Source: DATMNI01 sp035570275 (lineage in GTDB: Bacteria; Acidobacteriota; Terriglobia; Bryobacterales; Bryobacteraceae). Taken from it: 13,979 bases of DNA. Position numbers and translations under genes: made by a program. The stretch is from contig DATMNI010000053.1 in the NCBI GenBank assembly GCA_035570275.1, forward strand, positions 1 to 13,979, given 5' to 3'. This document shows positions 1 to 7,315 of this stretch, one piece after another. The notes below the pieces were generated by a model, which worked only from the letters and a program-made list of their open reading frames with translations, did no database searches and was not told the DNA's origin. Positions within the stretch are counted from its first letter, which is position 1. Each line of letters begins with the position of its first letter.

Positions 1-306
1 GTGGATGGCGTGGTGATGGACAAGAACAACAAGCCCGTTGGCGGAGCGGTGGTGGCGCTGATCCCGAAAGATGGTACGCAGGCCATGGGCCGCTCAGCGG
101 ATGAGAACGGCATCATTTCCTTCAAAGGGCTCAAGCCGGGGGAATACAACCTGATCGCCTGGGAGGATTTGGAGCAGGGCGCCTACATGGATCCGGATTT
201 TGTCAAACCGTTCGAGAGCAAAGCCAAGACCGTGAAGCTGGATGCCAGCGCGCGCGAAGCGGTGCAGTTGAAAGTGATTCCGGTGGAGGAAATGGACAAG
301 CCGTAG
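1..306 (+). CDS. C-terminal end of a carboxypeptidase-regulatory-like domain protein (5' partial)
   Basis: The open frame runs in from the left edge, so the true start lies outside the window and the GTG at base 1 should not be trusted. The visible ~101 residues carry a beta-sandwich pattern typical of carboxypeptidase-regulatory-like (CarboxypepD_reg) modules: a GVVMDKNNKPVGGAVVALIP strand-turn-strand near the start, then ENGIISFKGLKPGEYNLIAW, then an acidic stretch (EQGAYMDPDFVKPFE) and a final strand (VQLKVIP). From memory, proteins ending this way are abundant in Acidobacteria, where the module often ends a larger exported or outer-membrane-associated protein. The upstream domains and the role of the whole protein cannot be seen. 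It converges on the 5'-nucleotidase gene, leaving only 30 bp between the two stop codons. Confidence 0.8.
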   Translation: MDGVVMDKNNKPVGGAVVALIPKDGTQAMGRSADENGIISFKGLKPGEYNLIAWEDLEQGAYMDPDFVKPFESKAKTVKLDASAREAVQLKVIPVEEMDKP

Positions 307-336
307 GACCGGCCTCCTGGCCTGTCATTCCTATGA

Positions 337-1656
337 CTACTCGATGACTTTTTTCTTACGGAACCAGTCGATCAGGGCGTCGCGGAGAAGGCCGGCATCG
401 CCGGGGAATGCCAGGCCGGTGCTGTGCAGGTTGTCCGGAGTTCCCTGATTGGCGGCCGTGAAATCGCTCACCGCCAGCGTGTACTCGGTGTCGGGATCGA
501 TGTGGCGGCCGCCCAGCACGACCGGCGGCAGGTCGCGGCCCTTGAACGCGCCGAAGACCAGGCGGTTGTCGAACGGCATGATGTCCCAGATGTTGCGCTC
601 CAGCAACTGGCCCTCGGGAACAGTGTCGCGCACGCCGCCCTGATTCATGAAGGCGAAATCGGCGCCGGTCTCGCTGCGCATGGCCTGCTCCATCAGGGCC
701 TTGACTTCGCCCTTCGAGAATCGCCGTTTGGAAACGGCCAACGGGCGGTCAACCCGCTCCTTCACTTCGTCTTCCCAGTGCTTCACTTCGCGCGCCACCT
801 CGGGCGCAGGCTCCACGGCAGAGGAGTCCACCAGAATGTGCTTCCACGTGAAGGAGACGGGCGCCTTCTTTTCGGTATCCACCTTGAGTTCCAGGCGGCC
901 GAGTTCTTCGGCGTAGCCCTTCACCCGGACCAGGATGCGGCCGTCTTGCGTAACGGCTTCGGCCAATCCGTTGTGGGCGTGGCCGGTGACCAGGATCGGA
1001 ATCTCGGGCGCCGTGGCCAGGAACCGCACTTCCTCGCGCCCCGTGATGTGGCCCAGCAGCACGATCAAGTCAGACTTATTCTTCAGTTCGACGGCGTATT
1101 TCCGCGCCGTCTCGACCACCGGGATGGTGTGCCACTGCCCCAGCAACTTGGGGAACTGTTGGGTCCTCAAGTCGTCCATCATGGCGCCAATAATGGCGAC
1201 GCGCAGGCCATTGACGGTCAAAATGACGTACGGTTTGGTAGTGAAGAGCTTGCCCTCCGGGTCCACTACATTGCATGAGACGGTGGGGTACCTGGAGATC
1301 TCGACAAACTTGCGGGCCTGCATCCAGCCGTAGTCGAAATCGTGGTTGCCCAAGGTGCCGGCGTCGAAGCCCAACATGTTGGCGATCTCGAAAACGGGGA
1401 GGCCGTGGAAGATGGTTGAGACGGGCGTGCCCTGGGCGAGATCGCCGGCGTTAAGAAGAATGCAATCGCTGCAATTGGCGCGCTCGCGGCGGATCACCGA
1501 TGCCAGCCAGGCAAAGCCGCCGTGATGGTTGTCCAGAGGCAACAGGCGGGCATGCAGATCGTTGGAGTGGAGGATGGTGAGAGACCGGACTTCGGCCGCC
1601 AGAGGAGCGCATGCGAGGAACAGGAAAAGCACGGATCGACGGGGCCGGGGCAGCAT
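337..1656 (-). CDS. Exported 5'-nucleotidase / UshA-family metallophosphoesterase
   Basis: A 439-residue protein of the bifunctional 5'-nucleotidase/2',3'-cyclic phosphodiesterase family, which dephosphorylates extracytoplasmic nucleotides or related phosphoesters with two metals. Residues 1-21 look like a signal peptide (PRPRR, then a hydrophobic run ending near ACAPLAA). The metal-binding motifs appear in order: SNDLH (D33, H35), AGD (D72), GNHDFD (N104, H105), GH (H203) and GHAH (H226, H228). The C-terminal substrate domain is present, with NQGGVR (~338-343), PFDNR (F362) and SDF (F399), matching the two aromatic residues that clamp the base in UshA. The usual GGD-type loop after the second Phe reads NQGTPD here, so substrate preference is open. 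It starts 26 bp after the stop of the topoisomerase-RecQ gene and is probably cotranscribed; no good ribosome-binding site is visible. Confidence 0.9.
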   Translation of the reverse strand: MLPRPRRSVLFLFLACAPLAAEVRSLTILHSNDLHARLLPLDNHHGGFAWLASVIRRERANCSDCILLNAGDLAQGTPVSTIFHGLPVFEIANMLGFDAGTLGNHDFDYGWMQARKFVEISRYPTVSCNVVDPEGKLFTTKPYVILTVNGLRVAIIGAMMDDLRTQQFPKLLGQWHTIPVVETARKYAVELKNKSDLIVLLGHITGREEVRFLATAPEIPILVTGHAHNGLAEAVTQDGRILVRVKGYAEELGRLELKVDTEKKAPVSFTWKHILVDSSAVEPAPEVAREVKHWEDEVKERVDRPLAVSKRRFSKGEVKALMEQAMRSETGADFAFMNQGGVRDTVPEGQLLERNIWDIMPFDNRLVFGAFKGRDLPPVVLGGRHIDPDTEYTLAVSDFTAANQGTPDNLHSTGLAFPGDAGLLRDALIDWFRKKKVIE

Positions 1657-1682
1657 AAGCAGTTATTGTAACGTGAAGTACA

Positions 1683-4600
1683 TCAGCCGCGCCCCTGGTG
1701 CAGCAGGCGGTAAATCACCGCGCCGTACTTTTCTACCGTGCTGATGCCGATGCCCGGGATCGCCAGCAGTTCGGCGGCCGAACCAGGCCGCTTGGCGACC
1801 ATGGCTTTCAGGGCCTGGTCACTGAATACGCGGAAAGGCGGCAGGCCCCGGCGTTTGGCTTCGGCCATGCGCCAGACGCGCAGCTTTTCTTCGATGATGG
1901 AAGCGGCGGGCGGTACCGGGGGACTCGGCTTCGGCGGGAGCGCAAGCGGCCCGGCCGGCGCAGGCGCGGAGGGGGCAGGCAGCGCGGTCGGCGCAGGCGC
2001 GACCGGCGCACGCGCGGACCCTGCGGCCGGCGCGTTGGCTGGGGCGCGTTTGGCTGCCGGTTTTCGTTTCTTCCGAGCCTTTGGCGACGTCCGGGCAGGC
2101 CCCTTCCCTGCCCCACCGGCTTTCATCAATAGCGTGATGGGTTCGTCGTCATCCACCAATGCCTCCCCGGCGTCGGTAAGATGGACTCTCCGGTAGGCAA
2201 TGCTGCGGCCGTCCTTTTCGAAAACCTCTTCGGTCAGGCGGACCAGGCCGGCGCGCGCCAAGGCGCCCAGCACCTGTTCGAAATCGTCGCGCAGCATATC
2301 GCCGCGGGGGAAGACTTCGGCGTGCAGCCGGCCGGTGGATGTGCTCCCCTCCTCGGCGAGTTCGGCCAGCGCCCTCCGCGCCGCCTTCCGTTCGCCATCC
2401 GTGGCGGGGCGGAAGTGCTGGCCGATGCACTGCTCCGGCGCACAGAAATCGCAAATGCCGCAGGGCTTCCGGCCGTCTGCCAGGTCGCCGAAATGGCGCA
2501 CCAGAGCAGCCATTCGACACTGGTTGGACTCGGCGTAGCGCAGCATCAGGTTGAGCTGCTGCTGTTTTTGCTCGCTCTGCGCGATGTAGGAGTCGCGCCA
2601 ACGGTCGTGGCCGCGGCTGATGTTTTCGGCGAAATCCACCACCGCGCCGCCGTGGATCCAGAGCTTTTCCAGGGCGCGGTCGAACTCATCGTCGTCCAGC
2701 CGCACCTGCGGCCGCAACGCCTCCTTCTCCTGCGGCTCGGGCCGCAGGCGCGCGAAGATGTACTCGAGCATGGAGACATCGGGATAGTCACGCTCGAAGA
2801 AGAAGTCATGGGTGCGCCGGTCGGCGTAGGAATGCATCAGGATGGCGCGGCTGGGTTTGCCATCGCGGCCGGCGCGGCCGATTTCCTGATAGTAGGCCTC
2901 CAGGCTTCCGGGCAGCGCGGTGTGGATGACGGTGCGCAGATCGTGCTTGTCGATGCCCATGCCAAAGGCAATCGTCGCCACCATGACTTCGATCTGGCCT
3001 TCCAGAAACTTCGTCTGGACTCGCTTGCGGTGCTGGGCATCCAGGCCGGCGTGGTAGGCGTCGCTGGGGAAGTCGGACGAGAGTTTACGGGCGAGATCGG
3101 AAGTCTGGGCGCGGGTGGGCGCGTAGACAATGGCCGGCCGGCGCTCCGGATCGGCCAGCAGGGCGGCGGTAAGATCGGCGCGTTGGTACGGCGGAACCTC
3201 GATCACTTCGATGGCGATGTTGTCGCGGCGGAAGCCGTGGATGAAGCGGGCGGGCTGCGCCAGGCCCAATTGTTTGGCGATATCGTCCTGGACCAGCGGC
3301 GTGGCGGTGGCCGTGAGGGCGATCACCGGCGCCGGACGGAAAGTGGGGAGGTACTGGCCGAGCATGCGGTAGTCGGGGCGGAAATCGTGGCCCCATTGGG
3401 AGATGCAGTGGGCCTCGTCAATGGCCACCAGGTTGGGCTTGCGCTTGGCCAGCATCTCGGGGAAGCCGGGGACGCGGAACCGCTCGGGCGCGATGAAGAG
3501 GAATTGCAGGGCGCCGTTGAGGTAGTCGACGCAGGCCTGGCGGGAGTCGGCGCGGTCGCGGCCGGAGTGGATGCGGCCGACGGCAACACCCAGTTGCTTG
3601 AGCTTGGCGACCTGGTCCTCCATCAGGGCGATCAGGGGGCTGATGACCAGCGTGGTTCCGCCGCGCGCGATCCCGGGCAACTGGTAGCAGAGCGACTTGC
3701 CGGCGCCGGTGGGCATTACCAAAAGGACGTCGCGGCCTGCAATGACGGTTTGGCAGACGGCTTCCTGGTTGGCGCGGAAAGTGGGGAAGCCGAAGACGCG
3801 GTGGAGCAGATCGGTTAAGGGGAGGTCGGTGGCCGTTGGCCGGTGGCCGGTGGCCGGTAAGACTGTGGCCGGTGGCCGGTGGCCGGTGGCCGGCGGCTGG
3901 GTTGCGTTGGTGACAAGCTCGGGCGGGGTGTCGGGGAGTGCGGAACGGCCAAGGGCGGGGGGCGGGAACTCATCCACCGGCCACCGGCCACCGGCCACCG
4001 GCCACCGTTCCGACGGCCACCGTTCCGAAGGCATCGGTTCCGAAGCCCCTGGCCCCTGCTTAGGCCCCTGTCCCACCTTACCTACCACCTCCGTCACATA
4101 GGCCTCGATTCCTTTGAGGAATGGAGCCAGTTGGGCGGTGCCTTTTTGGATGCGGTGAAGGTAGGCTTCCCACTGGCCGGTCATGATCGGGCTTTTCACT
4201 TCGGGGTGAACCACTTCGATCAGGCGAATGCCTTTATCGGTGGCTTCCAAGGTCTTGCCGGTACGCACGATGTAGTTGCGTTTGAGCAGCACCTCGATGA
4301 TGGCGGCGCGGGTGGCCGGGGTGCCCAGGCCGGTCTCCTTCATGGCGTCGGACAGTTCCTTTTCGTCCAGCGTCTTGCCCGCCGTTTCCATGGCAGTCAG
4401 CAGCGTGCCTTCGGTGAAGCGTTTGGGCGGGCGCGTCTTTTTGTGCACGGCCTCGACATCCACCACGTCCTGCGGCTGGTCCTTGGCGAGACCGGCAGGC
4501 AGAGCCTGTTCGGCGCGCTGATCGTCTGGCTGCTCATCCCCGCGCTTACCTTCCGATGCCGGTTTGCCTTTCTTGGGCTTGGCCGGCGGCGCCAGGTCAA

Positions 4601-6008
4601 GCACCTTCCATCCGATTTGCAGCACCTGACTGCCTGACGAGTGGTAGCGGTCAGTCACGCCGGGGTTGCGAATCGCGGTGATTACCGTGGTGACGGACCA
4701 GATGTGATCGTCGTGCCAGGCCGCCAGCAGACGGCGGCAGATCAGGTCGTAGATCTTGCTCTCGTCGGGCGGCAGCGACGCGCGTTGTGGCGGGGTGGTG
4801 GTGGGAATGATGGCGTGGTGGTCGGTTACTTTGGAATCGTCCACGAAGCGGCGGCCGAGCGGGCGCTGGCCGGTGCCGGGCGCCAGATGCTCGCGGTACG
4901 GCCCGGCGATGGCATCGACGACGCGCGGCAGGGTGCCGGCCACGTCCTGCGACAGATGGCGGCTATCGGTACGCGGATAGCTGATGAGCTTGTGGCGTTC
5001 GTAAAGAGCCTGCGCGGTATCGAGCGTCTTCTGCGCGCTGAAACCGAAGAGGCGGTTGGCGTGGCGTTGCAGTTCGGTAAGATCGTAGAGCGCGGGCGGC
5101 GGCATGCGCTGGCTCTGGGCTGAGATGGATTCGATGGCAGCCTGGCCGGTCCGCGCCCGTTTGACGATGCGGCCGGCTTCTTCGCCATCGGGCGGGAGGC
5201 GCATGGACTGCTGGAGAGTGCCCTGCTGCAGAGTGCCCTGCTGCAGCGGCTCCTGATCGGCGCCCGGCGCTGTGCGCTCCCGGAACCACGTGCCCTGGTA
5301 CGTGCTGTCTTTGGGAGATCCGGTGGGGTGGAAGGTGGCCAGCACCTCGACATAGTCCTCGGGCACGAATTTGCGGATGGCCAACTCGCGCTCCACCAAC
5401 ATGGCCAGGGTGGGAGTTTGGACGCGGCCGACGGAGAGATCCTTCACGTCGTAAGCCAGCGCGTAGGCGCGCGACAGGTTCATCCCTACCAGCCAGTCGG
5501 CGCGGCTGCGTCCGCGGGCGGCATCGGCCAAGGGGTCGTATTCGCGGCCGGGGCGCAGGTTGTCGAAGCCCTTGCGGATGGCGTCGGGGGTGAGGGACGA
5601 GATCCATAGACGGCTGAAGGGCTTGGTGCAATGGGCGGCTTCGTAGATGTAACGGAAGATGAGTTCGCCCTCGCGGCCGGCGTCGGTGGCGCACACCACT
5701 TGGGAGACGCGCGGCGAGGTGAGGATTTTGCTTACGACGTCGAACTGGTCCTTGGTTTTTTCGTAGACCACCAGGGGCCACTCCGCCGGCAACATGGGGA
5801 GCAGGTTGCGGCGCCAGTGGCGCCATTCGGGGTTGATCTCGTGCGGCTGGGCCAGCGCGGCAAGATGACCGATGGCCCAGGTGACGACATAACCGTTGCC
5901 GTGGAGGTAGCCTTGGCCCTGGCCGGTGGCGCCGAGGACGCGGGCGATGTCACGCGCCACCGAGGGCTTTTCGGCTAACACGGCGGTGGTTCCTGGTTCC
6001 GAGGGCAT
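1683..6008 (-). CDS. topB-recQ: DNA topoisomerase III - RecQ helicase fusion protein
   Basis: One uninterrupted frame of 1441 residues. ATG 6008 is chosen because GGAAG sits 6 nt upstream and TOPRIM begins within ten residues; the frame opens upstream to 6107, but that part is non-conserved. Residues ~8-640 are a full type IA topoisomerase III: TOPRIM with E13 and TDAGREGE (~108-115; Gly replaces the second Asp of the classic DxD, a variant I recall in Bacillus-type TopB), then ISYPRTDSR with catalytic Y344. Residues ~647-727 are a repeat-derived linker. Residues ~735-1290 are RecQ: motif 0 (Q748), TGAGKS (K771), DEAH (864-867), aromatic loop SQWGHDFRPDYR, LTATA, AFGMGIDK, QEIGRAGRDG, a zinc site (C1164, C1183, C1186, C1189) and a winged-helix region. 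An Ala/Pro/Lys spacer leads to an HRDC domain (~1373-1436). Expected role: decatenation and resolution of recombination intermediates. No catalytic motif looks broken. Confidence 0.95.
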   Translation of the reverse strand: MPSEPGTTAVLAEKPSVARDIARVLGATGQGQGYLHGNGYVVTWAIGHLAALAQPHEINPEWRHWRRNLLPMLPAEWPLVVYEKTKDQFDVVSKILTSPRVSQVVCATDAGREGELIFRYIYEAAHCTKPFSRLWISSLTPDAIRKGFDNLRPGREYDPLADAARGRSRADWLVGMNLSRAYALAYDVKDLSVGRVQTPTLAMLVERELAIRKFVPEDYVEVLATFHPTGSPKDSTYQGTWFRERTAPGADQEPLQQGTLQQGTLQQSMRLPPDGEEAGRIVKRARTGQAAIESISAQSQRMPPPALYDLTELQRHANRLFGFSAQKTLDTAQALYERHKLISYPRTDSRHLSQDVAGTLPRVVDAIAGPYREHLAPGTGQRPLGRRFVDDSKVTDHHAIIPTTTPPQRASLPPDESKIYDLICRRLLAAWHDDHIWSVTTVITAIRNPGVTDRYHSSGSQVLQIGWKVLDLAPPAKPKKGKPASEGKRGDEQPDDQRAEQALPAGLAKDQPQDVVDVEAVHKKTRPPKRFTEGTLLTAMETAGKTLDEKELSDAMKETGLGTPATRAAIIEVLLKRNYIVRTGKTLEATDKGIRLIEVVHPEVKSPIMTGQWEAYLHRIQKGTAQLAPFLKGIEAYVTEVVGKVGQGPKQGPGASEPMPSERWPSERWPVAGGRWPVDEFPPPALGRSALPDTPPELVTNATQPPATGHRPPATVLPATGHRPTATDLPLTDLLHRVFGFPTFRANQEAVCQTVIAGRDVLLVMPTGAGKSLCYQLPGIARGGTTLVISPLIALMEDQVAKLKQLGVAVGRIHSGRDRADSRQACVDYLNGALQFLFIAPERFRVPGFPEMLAKRKPNLVAIDEAHCISQWGHDFRPDYRMLGQYLPTFRPAPVIALTATATPLVQDDIAKQLGLAQPARFIHGFRRDNIAIEVIEVPPYQRADLTAALLADPERRPAIVYAPTRAQTSDLARKLSSDFPSDAYHAGLDAQHRKRVQTKFLEGQIEVMVATIAFGMGIDKHDLRTVIHTALPGSLEAYYQEIGRAGRDGKPSRAILMHSYADRRTHDFFFERDYPDVSMLEYIFARLRPEPQEKEALRPQVRLDDDEFDRALEKLWIHGGAVVDFAENISRGHDRWRDSYIAQSEQKQQQLNLMLRYAESNQCRMAALVRHFGDLADGRKPCGICDFCAPEQCIGQHFRPATDGERKAARRALAELAEEGSTSTGRLHAEVFPRGDMLRDDFEQVLGALARAGLVRLTEEVFEKDGRSIAYRRVHLTDAGEALVDDDEPITLLMKAGGAGKGPARTSPKARKKRKPAAKRAPANAPAAGSARAPVAPAPTALPAPSAPAPAGPLALPPKPSPPVPPAASIIEEKLRVWRMAEAKRRGLPPFRVFSDQALKAMVAKRPGSAAELLAIPGIGISTVEKYGAVIYRLLHQGRG
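3829..3897. repeat. GGCCGGT heptamer tract, arm 1, inside the fusion gene
   Basis: Seven GGCCGGT units or one-base variants lie here: ggccgtt at 3831, three perfect units at 3838-3858, an 8-base interruption, three perfect units at 3867-3887 and ggccggc at 3888. On the coding (minus) strand three units read as a seven-residue period, TGHRPPA. The tract lies in the linker between the topoisomerase and RecQ domains and is the reverse complement of the tract at 3976-4003. Confidence 0.95.
3976..4045. repeat. ACCGGCC heptamer tract (arm 2) followed by a 15-bp tandem repeat
   Basis: Four perfect contiguous ACCGGCC units occupy 3976-4003, reverse-complementary to the arm at 3867-3894 across an ~81-bp loop. 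Directly after come about three degenerate copies of a 15-bp unit containing ACCGTTCCGA, coding for SERWP-type pentapeptides on the minus strand. The heptamers themselves encode PVAGGRW on the minus strand. All of this falls in the inter-domain linker. Confidence 0.93.
5212..5247. repeat. Short in-frame 15-bp tandem repeat in the topoisomerase domain
   Basis: About 2.3 copies of a 15-bp unit containing AGAGTGCCCTGCTGC give the coding-strand peptide LQQGT repeated (LQQGTLQQGTLQQ, roughly residues 255-267 of the fusion). It lies between TOPRIM and the catalytic-tyrosine region, in a surface insertion. The unit is a multiple of three, so gain or loss of a copy keeps the frame. Confidence 0.85.
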
Positions 6009-6281
6009 CGTGAACTTCCAGTGTAGAGCGCGCCCGGGCGTTGGTTGGTCGGGCGGGGTCGCGGCGTTGCAGAGAAGGGTGCGGGCCCGTTGGCTGCGCC
6101 CCTGCACCGCGGAACGGCCTTCCCGGGCCAGCCACGGAGAAACGGAGCGAGCGGCGTCAAGATGCCGACTTTATGGAATCGTCAACTTGGTGTTTTCCTT
6201 GTGGGCAGCCGTCTGGAATTCTGGTGGGGCGGACAGGGGCGGAGATGTGTACCAGCAGTCGCCCCACTCCATCAGGTTTGT
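6009..6281. other. Intergenic stretch between the fusion gene and tRNA-Ser
   Basis: I find no convincing gene here. The open frames lack recognisable motifs and are GC-rich noise. The right end (6263-6273) carries CCCACTCCATC, which recurs at 6443-6453 on the far side of the tRNA. The promoter of the fusion gene should lie here, but no strong -35/-10 pair stands out. Confidence 0.6.
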
Positions 6282-6371
6282 TGGCGGAGGAAGCGGGATT
6301 CGAACCCCCGTGCGAGTCGCCCCGCAAACGGTTTTCAAGACCGCCGGTTTCAACCGCTCACCCATTCCTCC
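6282..6371 (-). tRNA. tRNA-Ser (anticodon TGA)
   Basis: On the minus strand the 5' GGAGGAA pairs perfectly with 3' TTCCTCC, followed by discriminator G and an encoded CCA (6282-6284). The anticodon arm reads CGGTC-TTGAAAA-ccG, placing TGA in the anticodon position, for UCN serine codons. A long variable arm (GCGGGGCGACTCGC) marks the class II shape of tRNA-Ser, and the T loop is GTTCGAATC. It decodes UCA and, by wobble, other UCN codons. The 3' end points towards the topoisomerase-RecQ gene. Length (87 nt plus CCA) is normal. Confidence 0.95.
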
Positions 6372-6453
6372 ATTCATTAGCTTAGCTGATTTCTGGACTC
6401 CGCGAAGCCAGCGAACACGCGGCCCGCAGGCAAGCTTGAAGACCCACTCCATC

Positions 6454-6570
6454 GGCGACCGCGCGAGGCTGCGGGCCGCTGGCGCCTATTTGTTGGATGG
6501 GAAGCAATACTTGCTGGTGGCTGCGGGGGACAGCTTTTACGCATTCACGGTGAATCAGGCGGCGAGGTAG
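6454..6570 (+). pseudogene. C-terminal stub of a PQQ-type quinoprotein (copy A)
   Basis: The last ~30 codons before TAG at 6568 read GAYLLDGKQYLLVAAGDSFY and then AFTVNQAAR. DGKQY-x3-AAGDSxxAF is the characteristic end of PQQ-dependent dehydrogenase beta-propellers (GKQYVAVAAG...AF). Nothing upstream in frame continues the propeller and there is no sensible start, so this is a decayed 3' remnant. The final 75 bases (6496-6570) match 7651-7725 at 63 of 75 positions by eye. Confidence 0.7.
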
Positions 6571-6659
6571 GGAGGGGCGTGGGTGGGGGGCGGCGAGCGC
6601 TTCGAGGCGGAAGTAGCCGGGAAGAAGAACCGGTGCCGAATCCCTGTTGTGGTGCGAGA

Positions 6660-6959
6660 ATGTTAAGGATGACCCTGGGTGACCTCGGCGCGGATAAACG
6701 CACTGCAATTCTTGACATCGCCGCGAGGCATGGTGTCACTCGGGTACGCGTCTTCGGCTCTTTCGCGCGAGGTGAGGCGCGGGAGGATAGCGATCTGGAC
6801 TTGCTGATCGAGGCCGGTCCGCAAACGCCACCGTGGTTTCCGGGCGGACTGCTTGTCGATCTGGAAGACGAACTGGGCCGTAGAGTGGACGTAGCCGAAG
6901 CCCAGACCCTTCATCCGCTAATCCGAGAGCGTGTGCTTCAAGAGGCGATTCCCTTGTGA
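6660..6959 (+). CDS. mntA: MntA-family nucleotidyltransferase antitoxin
   Basis: A 99-residue minimal nucleotidyltransferase. It carries the exact GS-x10-DxD signature (G33, S34 ... D45, D47) in GSFARGEAREDSDLDLLIE, and a likely third metal-binding Asp at D77 (RRVDV). In the studied MntA/HepT systems this enzyme neutralises the HEPN toxin by transferring AMP groups to a tyrosine next to its active site. The start is uncertain: ATG 6660 keeps a short lead-in, while ATG 6669 has AAGG directly abutting, too close for a normal ribosome-binding site. The frame opens further upstream to 6579, but that part is not conserved-looking. The stop overlaps the hepT start by 4 bp (GTGA), so the two are translationally coupled. 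Confidence 0.88.
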   Translation: MLRMTLGDLGADKRTAILDIAARHGVTRVRVFGSFARGEAREDSDLDLLIEAGPQTPPWFPGGLLVDLEDELGRRVDVAEAQTLHPLIRERVLQEAIPL

Positions 6960-7300
6960 GGGACGACCGGCTCTATATCCATCACGTTCTGGATTGCCTC
7001 GAACGCATTCAACGGTATTGCCAGGACGGTAAGGAGGCTTTCTTCGGCGCGGAACTGGTTCAGGATGCTGTCTTGCGCAACCTTCAAACCCTTGCCGAAT
7101 CCACCAAACGAATTAGCGATGATGTCAGGGTTGGACATCCTGAAGTCGACTGGCGCGCCGTAGCCGGATTCAGGAACGTCCTCGTCCATGATTATCTGGG
7201 AATCAACCTTGAACGCATCTGGGAGATTGTCTCCGTCCATCTGCCTGTGCTGCGTTCGCAAATGGAGGCAATCCAGCGTGAGAAGTATCCGTCTGATTGA
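6956..7300 (+). CDS. hepT: HepT-family HEPN toxin (RNase)
   Basis: A 114-residue all-helical HEPN protein, the toxin partner of the upstream nucleotidyltransferase. The catalytic motif R-x4-H-x-Y is intact as RNVLVHDY (R73, N74, H78, Y80); the Arg/His pair gives RNase activity in the family and the Tyr is the residue AMPylated by MntA. Helical features around it (HHVLDCLERIQRY, LVQDAVLRNLQTLAESTKRI, LERIWEIV) are typical for HepT. The start is GTG 6956, overlapping the mntA stop as GTGA; this is the only arrangement keeping the conserved N-terminus (RDDRLYIHHVLDCLERI). All motif residues are present, so the module is probably functional. Confidence 0.9.
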   Translation: MRDDRLYIHHVLDCLERIQRYCQDGKEAFFGAELVQDAVLRNLQTLAESTKRISDDVRVGHPEVDWRAVAGFRNVLVHDYLGINLERIWEIVSVHLPVLRSQMEAIQREKYPSD

Positions 7301-7315
7301 CTCTTTGCTGCCCAC

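Noticed and set aside
2181..3818. 545-codon open frame on the plus strand
   Set aside because: Lies entirely antisense to the RecQ half of the fusion and has no family motifs; long antisense frames are expected in GC-rich genes.
3829..4045. CRISPR array
   Set aside because: Units are 7 bp, contiguous and in opposed orientations, without spacers, and lie within an open coding frame.
6009..6107. N-terminal extension of the fusion protein to 6107
   Set aside because: The 33 extra residues precede the TOPRIM start, look unconserved, and ATG 6008 has a GGAAG site at good spacing.
6171..6452. 93-codon minus-strand frame across tRNA-Ser
   Set aside because: Its most distinctive part is simply the tRNA read as codons.
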